Positions 1 through 12,000 of a stretch of DNA of 64,000 bases are shown here, one piece after another. A program made the position numbers and the translations under genes. Below the pieces are notes generated by a model. It saw only the letters and a list, made by a program, of their open reading frames with translations. It was not told where the DNA came from and made no database searches. How positions within the stretch are numbered: the stretch's first letter is position 1; each line of letters opens with the position of its first letter. Source of the DNA: Sipunculus nudus (taxonomy: Eukaryota; Annelida; Sipuncula; Golfingiida; Sipunculidae); assembly GCA_026874595.1 (NCBI GenBank), contig CM049318.1, forward strand, positions 10,216,241-10,280,240. Direction: 5' to 3'.

Positions 1-54
1 CGTTACGAAAACGTTACATCGGTGGATGGAAGTATCCAAGCAACAACTCATACA
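1..54 (+). CDS. Gene 1 exon, 3' part only: end of the first half of CTLD1
   Basis: Read from base 3 it gives LRKRYIGGWKYPSNNSY and ends in phase 1 at a donor (A|GTAGGA). It aligns with YRKTRFGKWKVGSDNEF at the end of the matching gene 2 exon (46232-46459); that match is why I chose this frame. NNS is a possible N-glycosylation site. The exon starts outside the window. Confidence 0.7.
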
Positions 55-3000
55 GTAGGAATTCCTATTTCTTTGTTTTGATTGTGTATAAGTGTTGTAT
101 ATTAATTTCAGCATTTTTCGCGTCTGAGGGATAATCCATGTCCAACCATGCGGGGTGTATGTCCTTGAGGACCGTGTCTCAATCTTTTGGTAATCAAATA
201 TTCAAAAAATTCAAATATTCAAAAATTTACTTTTTGTTTTCATTAGTTTCACATACTAATGGAAGACCATTTATCCTTTCAGAAAATGGTTGGCCATATT
301 GTTGCTATGACTTTAATCGTGTGACTGTAAACATTGTGGCATTATTTTAATAAAAAAAATTAGTAGTCTGTGAGTAGTTCGCATATATCAGTTTTCTGAT
401 GATTTGTTACCATATCTGAATGTCAGAATGACATTTACATCGCCTTCTTATTTCAACTTGATTCCTGAACTTTTTGAATCAAGTAAAATATCCAATTTGG
501 AAATGAAGGTCACCGAATTCCAGCCCAAGTTATGGGTCCATGGGAAAATGAACTTGAGTCCTATCTTATGTATTATATCTGTTGTCAGATTTACTGTGGA
601 CAAAAATAAAATATTTTATTTTTTACGGTTATTTCCTTGTAAAAATTGTCTAAAAATCTTTAATATCACTAAATATTACTTTAAGTCTTTAAAGTCTGGA
701 TAAATTTAATTCTTAAGATAGTCCATTATCTTTATAACCTATGTTCAACGTTGGCATCATGTAGGCCTTTACAGTGTGAAGCACCAAAAACTAAACAAAA
801 GACCTAAATGATATATTAAGTTATACATCTGCCAAACATGTTCTATGAACATTATTTAAGAATACAAAAATGAATGAATATTGTAATAGGGAATCAGTTT
901 GGTCTAAACTCCGATGGTGATTTGGGCTGGGCCAGACCTGGAATATGTGACTGAATAGTAATCTGGTTTGGGCCAATTGCTGGACCAATCTTCTTATTTT
1001 AGATCAAGGTAGATCAACAAGATGTCATTGTGTTCCGGTTCATATGAAGGTGGTTCTAAGTGTTTCACTGGCGAGCTTTGCTTAAATGACTTACTAGACT
1101 TGCGTGCCACTGGCCCTGGGTTTGGTTCTATGATCGGCCCTTCAGTAATTTTTATTTTACTCGTGATCTTAAATTTAATGCGGAGTTTGTTTTGTCTCAC
1201 CCTGCCCCTGTTACACATGGGGGTTCGTCTTAAAGGGCGCCCAGCGATAGAAACTGGAGAAAGGTTTATGTAATTACTGCTGCCTAGAATAATGCTACTG
1301 CAATATATGTGCTATGTGCTAACGTATTGCGATATTTTTATTGTATCAAATTACAGGGGATAAGTGTATTCTGGTGATTAATTATGATATAATATGATAT
1401 AATTGATATATGATAGGTTGTTAATTCTTTATCATGTTAAATATAATGACCCCATAAAGGTATTTGCTGCTTATTTTATTTCACACGGGAAATATGCCAA
1501 CGTTACTTTGTCATGTACTAAGTTAAGTATTTACAAGTAAAATAATGTTACCAATACTCAAAGAAATATTTAAATTAAATGTTCTTTGGGCTAACGTGTG
1601 CAACCAAAATTGAAATATGAAAAGAATAGTTTACTGTGATTTTGCACAGAGAGACATGTTGTGCACAATAACAGCCGTGTTTCACGTCACAAAGCTGTCG
1701 TTCTTGAAAAAAGTTATTGTATACATGACGCATGATATTTATGCGGTCCTCATCAGGTGAATGGAGAGAATGTTTATAAAAAATAAAGTTATAATGGCCG
1801 TGTTTCCTTCTTTTTCATGTGGGAAAATATATTTGTACCAAATAACCATAAAAAGCAAACATAAAAAGTTCCTGGGACGCACCTTTAATCATATGCATGG
1901 ATTTTCAACTTATTTGAAAATGTCCGATATTCAAGCGGGTTTCATTGTTTGCCTTTCACTATTCCAAACCCTTTTAGATTTAGTAAAAACCATATTAAAC
2001 CATACTCATATAAATGCAGTTTAAGTCACGTTTGAAATAAATCAAAATATAGATAAAAACGATATCGCGATTCCTAACATTGCGATTTAGCGATATATCG
2101 ATAATCTCCAGGAACCATACTTATTTGTTACTCTTATGACGGTTAATCTAAGTCCTGAGAAAAGGATGTTTTGAAGATGAAGGGGCGTGTTCAAATGTTA
2201 CGCTTTATGTACAGGCGGACCTAACTATCTCGTTAGATAGCATTGTTGATTGGTGACTCGGTTGGGTCGCTGGACTTGTGTGCCACCAGACCTAGGTCCG
2301 GTTCTAACATTGCAATTTTTATATTTTAACTTGAGTTACTTGTATCATGACCTGTTTCAGTGTAATAAAATATTTCCCATAATAATATTTCTCGTTGGAT
2401 CATACAATTAAAACTATGTGCTTTATTCATACATATCCCTACATTCATACAAAGTTTGAAAGAGACATACAAACTACTTTTGAAGTTGTCACAAATAACA
2501 TTGTTGCATTTCATCTCTCCTCATTCATACTGATCAATGGCTCACATAATCCCAGGAAAAAGTTTCACATGACACACGTAAAGGCACCATTGCAGCGGAA
2601 GGAAGTTACTGGAATGCAATGAGATATCTGAAAGTCTGTCACAAAATATGTATTGATACCTGGTAAAGACCCAAATATGGGCGACAAGACAATGGACCAT
2701 CAACCACTAATATGCACAAGCAAATATAGATGTATCCAGGTACGGAGAGACACACATTTGTATATATTGTACTGTTTACACACTCATGAGACTTCAGAAG
2801 AACTAGACAATACGTGTATGATCTCATTAATATACAATGGAGTACAATGAGTACAAACTCTGTTTAGGTTCGGTTCATCCTATTTAAACAATTCTTTGAA
2901 AAAGGCATGCATGTATGCAGATTCAGAATGTGCATAATGACCTGACACCTAATCACATTTAAATAATTGCAGAAAGCTTCAGTAAAATGCTACAAAAACT

Positions 3001-6000
3001 TGAGACTGGCTGTTTCTGCCGATGAGCAGATTTCCCTTGTTTAACATTAATGAAGGGGCAAATTTAAATAGATTTTTGGGGGGATTTTCGGCTAGCATCA
3101 TATATCGGATTTTATCATAAAAAATGTATACGTTTGGTTCAGCTGATGAACCATGTAAGAGACTTATTTCACGGGTGGTCTATTGTATTCCAGCACTATA
3201 CTAAACATTAATACCTTTTAAATATCAGCATTCTTCTTATTACATGGAACTAGCACCCTAGGATTGTAGCGCTAAGCGCATATATCGGGATTACGAGTTC
3301 TGATTATCGTTTACTAGGCGTTCTATTGTTAACTATTCTGCATAGGTGGTCCAGTCGCTGGAACAAGTGATTGTGGATCACTGAGCTTGCGTTATGAATC
3401 AGTTGAAGGAAAGGCATGTAGTACAGCAGGACAAGGCTGGGTGTGTCAAAAAGGTAGGTACAGGTGCATCTGGTATAATAATGCGTGGACGTAGTACCAG
3501 TTGTATGCCAGTGTTTGTAATACCAACCTATGTCATATTGTGAATAGCTCAAAAGATATTTAGGCACCTATTGGTAAATTATGAATTAACAATGATCGTA
3601 AGGTCATGTTACAGTATCAGTTCTATCGATGTTGGTGTAATATCATCAGCATCTCCCAGATACAGAGGACAGGATTTAGCCACCTACTTGTAATGATCTC
3701 AACCTTTTTTTTAGAATGTAAGTTTTGTCCACCTGACATCTCACCATACAATTGTATTCGTGCTGGTTCAACCTGTTATTTTCTTGGCTGTGATGCCGGA
3801 GGTTGGGCTGATGCCAAGAATGCTTGCCAAAAGAAGAGGGCTCACTTGGTCGAAATTCAAGATCAAAATGCAGCATTGAAGCTGGCTAGAGACATAAAGA
3901 AATCTTACAGGCCCTGTCAGGATTACTGGACAGGGTTGAGGAAGACTTACTGGGTGTTTGAAGCAGACGCAACAGGTATATAATTACTTTGTATTTTTCA
4001 TTGCAGCAGAACGCTATGCCATGATTCCCTCCACGCCTAAGTTCTTCGCTTTATATAAATTCATAACCTCTATATTAATTCATAATATAGAAGCGCAATT
4101 AATCAATTAATTGGTTTATTTTCCTTTAAGCATGGATAAATATTTACAAATCATTACAATGAAAATGATTGAAACCAGCTCAGTTTTGTGAACCTCTGCG
4201 TACATTCTAAGCCCCTAATGTATCTCTCAGGCCTGTGCAACTCTATGGGCATCCCCATTCCTGACGTTGCCATATGTTGAAGGGAATATGCCTTGTTTGA
4301 CCTACTCAAAAACGAATGAGCCATCCTGAAGTTACATATGTTGTTGTTGATGTAATGCTTTGGTTGACATCTTGTGATAAAATGAGCTGCCCTGGTTGTA
4401 GAGGTTTTATTCCTGGGTGAAACTGTCGGGAATAAAATGGGCTGTGTCAAATTGTTAGAGGTTTCTATGGATACATTATCTGGGTTGACCTAGAAAAGTT
4501 GTAAGGGATAAAATGTTAGGATTTACCAAATTAAAACAGACTGAGCTGTAAAAAAATTAAATGTGTTGAACTGTATATTATACATTTTGTGACCTCCTGG
4601 AATATAGAATGAGACGGTTTTTATGTTAAGTGTGTTGCAGGTAATGTGATGCCTTCATTATCCATTTGGGGCTGGAGGGGGTTATGCACATGTTATTATA
4701 TATTGTAGGGGATGTGATTCCTGAGTTAACCTACTGGGGTCAGAATGAGCCTTCATCAAGTGGAGATTGTACTGTTTTGAAAAGGGATGAGAAAGGTTTC
4801 TTTTGGGCAGCTGTGTCATGTACTAGTCAGCATAGCTATATATGTACACTAGGTAAATTTTCAGGTCTTTTCTTTTTATTGTTTCCTTACTTTTGTTATA
4901 CCATCGGATTATTATTAATACTGTAATCTTCTGCGTCTGACAAATCAAGGAGTAAAATATTTGGTTCCTAAGCACAAATAACTGAAAAAGACAATAGTTC
5001 ATTAGCCCTCGGATGCATGCAAATCGCAGACAAATTATTCATTAGATTTTTTTTTATTCAACTAAGGGCCCAGCCATCTAACCACAGTGCCATCTTCAGC
5101 CACCACAACAGCAACAGGTACGGAAAAGTCCTTTTGTTTTATAACTATGGATCTTTAGCCAGGTTTTATCTGTAAAATAATCTAAAATTTAGTATGTGGT
5201 TATAACACATTAAACATAAGTGCTGTCAAACTAGTTTAGTTCAAAGGTATTTTCTGTTTTTCACTATTACTCGGAAATGTTGAACTGTATTTCAATGACA
5301 TTGCATGCCATGAGTTTATGAATGCTGATTTTTAGCGAACCTGTGACCTTATGCGATGGTGTGGCGTTGTCTGACGTCCGTCGTCCGTCGTCAGTACGTT
5401 AACCCATACTATCTTGAAAACGGCAAGAGTTAGCATCACGAAATTTTATGCAAAAAATTAGTCATCTAAAAAACTCTATCGGATTATGCTTATTTTTTGG
5501 CTAACTGCATTTTCTCAGATTTTATAGGGAAAAAGCAAAAAAAAAAAAAAACTTTAAAAATCCTCTTCTCCGAAACTATTCAGCCAAATTGTCCAATATT
5601 TCACAGAAATGATTCCTGGAACAATCTTTCTTAAGTTTGTTCGAATGGTTTAAGTTTAGTGATATTTTGCCGAGTTACAGGAAGTTGAACTTTGTCATCT
5701 GTCCAAAAAAGCATACTAAAATGACAATCTCAGAAACGGCTGGAGCTATCATCACCAAATTTTATGCCAATGTTGGTCACATGAGTCATATCTGAATTTG
5801 AGGTATTGGTGGCGCCACCTGCATCGGCCTTTATTGTAGGGGGGGGGGGGTCATAAGTGCCCGTATCATACTGAAGGCTACAAAAAACTCCTTTTCTGAA
5901 ACCATATGGCCAAATTGTTTAATATCACACAGAAATGATTCTAGGGTAGTGCTTTCTGAAGTTTGTTCAAATGGTCTCAGTTCAGTGAATTTTGGCTGAG

Positions 6001-9000
6001 TTATGGGAAGCTGAATTTAGTCATATGCTGTAACAGCCCATTTTAGCTCAGTGGCTACAAAGATCTTCTTCTCAAAAACCACTGGGCCAAATTCTTAAAT
6101 CTCACACATTAATTATCCTTAGATGTTGATAATTCAAGTTTGTTCAAATGGTTTTGGTTCAGTGATTTTTGGCTGAGTTATGGGAGGCTTAACTTAGCCA
6201 TTTTGCTGTATTTTCCCATATGAGTTATAAACCTGTAAAACAATTTTTGACTGATGCCACTAAGGCCAATTTGTTTAATATTTTACAAGAATAATCCCCT
6301 GAATAATTTTCATAATAATTATCTTTTAAAGTTCCAAAGAATGAATTTTGGCTGAATTATAAAGATTGAATTACGTCATTTTACTATATATGTTAACTGT
6401 GTGAAGCAGATTCATCTAGCCTGGCACCAGTTTATCAGCATCCGTTACATCATGCCTCTAGACCTTCAGTTTTCAGGTTATCTATGGTTAATATTGACAA
6501 GAATATTTTTTTAAAGCTTTTAAAAAATGTAGATTTATGATTTTAGATATTCTTCATGCCAGGCAATGTTAACAATCACAGGTATACAGCTCTTTGTGGG
6601 TATATAAAGACGGCTATACAAAGATTATAAATAATTGGAATCCATACTCAACTTAATTCAAGATTTTGCCATCAGTCAGATGAATCTGTATTATAATTTT
6701 GCATTCAATATGCATCTGCAGTAATTTTAGTGAACCTGTGAGCTAATTCGATGTTGTCGCGGTGGCCGTAGTCCATCCTCTATACGTTAACATATTCGAA
6801 AACGACTGGAGCTAGAATCATGAAATTTAATGCAAAAAATTAGCCATTTGAAAAACTCTGCGTTTTCTTAGACTATAATGAGAAAAATATAAAAAAACCC
6901 TTCACAAATCTTCTCCGAACAAACGGTCAATCCAAATTGTTCAATATTTCACAGAAATAATCTTTATATCATCTCTTACAAGTTTGTTCGAATGGTTCAA
7001 GTTCGGTGAATATTGGCCGAGTTACAGGAAGTTAAACTTAGTCATCTGTCCAAAAAAGCATACTAAAACGACAATCTCAGAAACGGCCGGAGCTATCATC
7101 ACCAAATTTTATGCCAGTGTTGGTCACATGAGTCATATATGAAACTGAGGTATTGGTGGTGCCACCTGCATTGACTTTTTTTGTGCAGGGGTCATTGGTC
7201 ATATGTACATTAACCCATAATTTCTCAGGAATAGCAGGAGCGACCATCCCCAGATTTTATGCAATAATCTGTCACATATCAAATGTTGTGAGATTTAGCT
7301 TAATTTTTTTGCTATCTGCATGTACTTAGATTTTATAGGGAAAAAGCTGAAAAACCTTTAAAAGTCTTCTTCTTGTAAACAGTCCAGCCAAATTGTTCAA
7401 TATTTTACAGAAATGATCCCAGAGGCAAGCCCTCTCAAGTTTGTTCAAATGGTTTGCATTTGATGAATTTTAGCGGAGTTACACAAATTTGAACTTAGTC
7501 ATTTGGCCAAGTAAGCATACTGACATAGTAATCTCAGAAATGTCAGAAGCTAGCATTACCAAGTATTGTGCAAATGTTGGTCACATGACTCATATTTGAA
7601 GTTGCAGATTTCGTGGTGCCACCTACATTGACCTGTTTTTTTATGGGCAAAAAAACCCTCATAATTTCAAAATAAACCTTCAGCTTAAAATGTTTGTGAT
7701 GAAACTGTCAAGTTGAATAGTTCAGTTTTTCAAAAGAATTATCCTAGGACATGATTCTTTCAATCATATCAGAATAGATTGAGTTTGTTGATTTTTGGTT
7801 GAGTCGTGAAAAGCTTAAATTGGTCTTATGGCCATTATTATGTCTATTTCAAACTGAGGACTGCAATAGTGTTCTTCTACAAAATTATTGTTTCAATTAT
7901 ATTTTCTGTAACATTGCACAAAAGTTATTCTTAGGTGGCTTTTGTTCAAATCTTGAATTACTTTTGGCAGAACTATTGGACCTTTAACAATGAAAGGACT
8001 GCATCTTTTATTATTCTAGATATTTTCATAAAAAGTTTATGAATATGTCAGCCTGAAAAAAAGTATTTTAGCCAAAGTCTTTCAGTATGTGTAAACAGAT
8101 TTACTAACAGGCCATGATTGTGTCTGTATTTTTAAATAGGTTGAGAAACTGCCAACTGTTTCAGATTTTGCAACAGATCAAGAGTTCATTCAGTGCAGCC
8201 ATGCACAAGGCATGTGATCAACTCATGGGTGACATGTGAACACCTCATGGGCACCATGTGATCACCTTGTAGGTAGCATGTGATCAACTCATGAATATCA
8301 TGTGATCACCTAATGTGTGTCATGCCCCTCATGGCTGCATGTGGAGCCAATCTGAGAGCTTATGCATAGGTGTGGCTACTATTTCAGATTTGGCAACAGG
8401 CCAAAGGTCAGTCTGGATCTATTTATAGCTTTGGCAGACTGCTAACTGTATCAGATTAGGCAACAGGTCAAGAGTTCACTCAGTGCTGCCAGCTATAGGT
8501 CAGGAGTTCCCTCAGTGCAATAGCTGCATTCTATTTATAGCATTGGCAGACTGCCCACTGCATCAGATTTGGCACCAAAGTTCAGCCTGGATCTATTTAT
8601 AGCTTTGGCAGACTGCCACCTGTCTCAGATTATGCAACAGGTCAATAGTTCACAAAGTGGAGCCAGGTGCAGGTTATGAAATCACTCAATGCAGTAGCCT
8701 GAGCAAGCAATTTGTCACAGTTCACTCGGGGCAACTGCCTTTCTCACCTAAGCCTGGTCAGTCCCATGCATCAGACTCAAGGTAAGTTTGATGTATTGGC
8801 CTAGTATTTTGACCTGTCTAAGTGTCTTTGATGACTTTCTCGCTAACAAGACAGGTGTCGCCACCTACAATGACTTTTGTACAGTGTGTGTCCCTGTGTT
8901 TTTCTCAGGAGGGGTTTGATATATCAGTCTGAAATTTGGCATATGTATATATCTCTAGTAGCTTCATTGTATGTAAGACTGGTGGTGCCAGCTACAATCA

Positions 9001-12000
9001 TTTTTGTGTTGTGTGCACCCATGCCAGAATTTCAGCAGTGATGTTTGTGTAATTGTTTCATATTCAGAATGTTTAGTACTTGCATTGTCCATATATATGA
9101 AAAGTAATGGTCCAGCATTGAAGCATTATACCTGGTGTATTTCTCAATGCACAGGTTCGCATTAGGCCTGTAGACCTTGTTACATATATGAATATAACTA
9201 ATTTCTCTAAACTCAGACGAGTCATCTAAATATGCTGTTTTATGGGAATCCATTTTTTTTTATCTGGTGCGCAGCATAATTAATACATACTTTCAGAGCC
9301 CCTACCCTTTTCTGACAGTTTAAAATGTCCACCTAAAGGTCCATAGGTTGGTCAGTCTGACCTTACACCTGAAAATCATGGCACTTTCAAAATATGATTT
9401 GCGTCAATGATTAAATATTGTAAGCCCTCTATGGAATCCATCCAATATCAAGAAATTTTACTACGAACATTTAATTTTGCAAGATATTATAACATAAGCA
9501 GAGCGCCCCGTAACAGTATTTAAGACCTTTAACCTCAGGATAACTTTAGCTTAAGTTTGAAGTTGGAAACTGAATTAGGAAAGTCAACCAGAAAATGTCT
9601 ACCTAGAACATATTTGGAAACATGAATGCATTTTAATTAACTAAATTTTTTGTCCACGGAATTCATTTTGTTTCTAGTGATACATTCTGCATATTTTTTC
9701 ACCAATCCCGAAGAAACAAAATGAAAGCAAGGTGTGTATATATAGTCTACTTAATATCATGAGTGACAGTTGTTTTGTATGTTATTGTAGATTACACTAC
9801 CACTCCCGGTACTGTGAATGGTAAGCAGGTCACTACATACCAATTTTTATAGCAGCGGATAAAAGCTATTATAGTATAATTTGTACCAATAGTGAAAACA
9901 ATTATTCATTTATTGGTTTTATTTCTACATTTAATCAATGATATTTTTTTAGCTCAGCTTACTGGAAGTCATCTGAGTTATAGCAATCACTCTTCGTCCG
10001 TCGTCCGTTCAGCCGTCCGTTAACAAGGCACAAATCGTAACCGCTGGTCCTGGAATCTTCTAACTTGACATCTAGGGGAGGGGTGGGGGTCCATGAAAAA
10101 TCTCCTTTGAAACCTGAAATTAAGTATCTGTTACCCATGTTCTGCGAATTATGGGTCTTGTAAGAACCCCTCAGAATAATTTAAAAATAATACAAAAACC
10201 TTGAGTATTTGAATAACTAATGCTTTGATCACCATGAAGTTTTGCATGAATAATGATCAAGAAGTGCTCCCACAGTTCCTGTAAACTGGTGGCGTCACCT
10301 GTATTTTTTTCTATTTTTTAACAATTTTTTTTTCTTTTATTTTTGATACCTTCAAAGAAGCTGTCATCTGTTAACAGGGCCCAAATCGTAACCGCTGGAC
10401 CGTGAATCTTCTTACTTAACATCCATAGAGGTCCATGAAAAGTCTCTGTGGAAACATGAAATTAGATCTCTGTTAGCTATATTCCCCGAGCTATAGGGCT
10501 CGTAAATACCCCTCAGAATAATTAAAAAATTGATATAAATGCTCCAGTATCTGAATAACTACTACATTGATCAGCATGATTCTTGCATGAATATTGATCA
10601 TGGAATGTTCCATTAGTTCCTGTAAACTAGTGGCGCCACCTATTTTATTACTCGATTTTTTTCTCTATTTTTGATACCTTCGAAGAAACTATCAACAGGA
10701 CATAAAACCGTAACCGCCCCCCCCCCCCCCCTCCCAGAATAATTAAAACCTTGTTACAAAAGCTCCAGTATGTGAATAACTAATGAATTACTTTGCATGC
10801 GTATTGATCATGGAGTGTTTCATCAGTTCCTGCAGACTGGTGGCACTACAGTATTTTTTCAAATTGTTACGCATTTGTACTATTAATGAGACCTTCTAAT
10901 GAAGTGGGCATCTGTTAAAAAGCCCACTGTAACCAATTTTCTAAGGACTGTTCACAAAATTCATGATTTTTTTTTTTTTTGCACCCTGGTAGTCATTGTT
11001 CAACGTTCCTTGAATTCAGCTTAGCGTCATGACTCATGGGCCACTAGTTATGTCTCCCTTCTCCCTTCCCTGTGTGTGTGTGGGGGGGGGGGGGGACAAA
11101 TAGTGTTTGGTCTGTCGTCGGCGGCGTCGTCGTCGTCTGTGTCATATCTTGTGAACGCGATAACATTTTGTCATGAAATTTTAAATATGAATTGATTCTA
11201 CCAAAATCTTGGACGAGTTCGAAAACTGGTGACCTTTACCTTCATCATCAAGGTTAAATAGGCCAAGATAGATTTGTTTTTGGTTATCCCAATAACTTTT
11301 GAAGTATTGCATATTTTACGTTAAATTTGAAAAATTAATTGTATTGATCACCCTCTTAGGAGCTTGACAATTGGTGACCTTGACCTGGGTCTTCACGGTC
11401 AAAATAGCCAGAATAGATATTATGTGTTAATATTATAACTTTTGAACCCCTTGGCATATTTTCTTGGAATTCAACTTTTGAAATGTTAAACTAATATCTC
11501 AGAGAATTTAGAAAAAAAGTGACCCTGACCGTCATCATCAAGGTCAAATAGACCTAAGTAGAATTCTTTTGTGAACCTCATAACCTTTGAAGTATTGCAT
11601 TTTTTTTCCTAAGACTTTGAAACACTTATTGTTTTTATCATGTCCCTCGAGGAGCTTGAAAAAGGTGACCTTGACCTTGATCTCCAAGGTCATTTTAGCC
11701 AGGATAGGAATTATTTTTTAACGCTATAACTTTTGAACCACTTGATACATTTTCATGAAATTCACCTTGTGAATTGTCTATACCAGTCCAGTATCTGGAC
11801 AAGTTAAAAGAAAATGGTGACCTTGACCTTTATCATCAAGGTTCAATAGGCCGAAAAAGAATAATTTGTGAACCCCATAACTTCAGAATTAGCGCATATT
11901 TTTTCCTCAAACTTGAAACATTAATTGTATTAATCAAGTCCCTTGAGGAGCTCGAAACCTGGAGTCCTTCATCTGGATCTTCAAGGTCAAACTAGCCAGA

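Larger units (their letters stand above)
55..3345 (+). other. Gene 1 intron between the two CTLD1 exons
   Basis: About 3.3 kb, AT-rich. Apart from two tRNA-like SINE fragments (near 1060-1132 and 2251-2310) I recognise nothing. The open frames here do not look like protein domains. Confidence 0.6.
5118..9790 (+). other. Gene 1 stalk intron, 4.7 kb, mostly repeats
   Basis: It holds the degenerate tandem family at about 5330-7700 and the 8150-8750 array. The rest (7700-8150 and 8760-9790) is AT-rich with no recognised feature. Confidence 0.6.

Noticed and set aside
994-1218. - strand frame with IIEPNPGP, like a 2A ribosome-skipping motif of LINE proteins
   Set aside because: The same DNA read on the + strand is the B-box region of a tRNA-like SINE, and a related copy at 2251-2310 lacks the motif. 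The residues upstream are not 2A-like.
3606-3983. 125-codon frame starting at an ATG at 3606
   Set aside because: Only 3715-3975 is coding; the part before is intron ending in a T-rich acceptor, and the last codons read through a donor.
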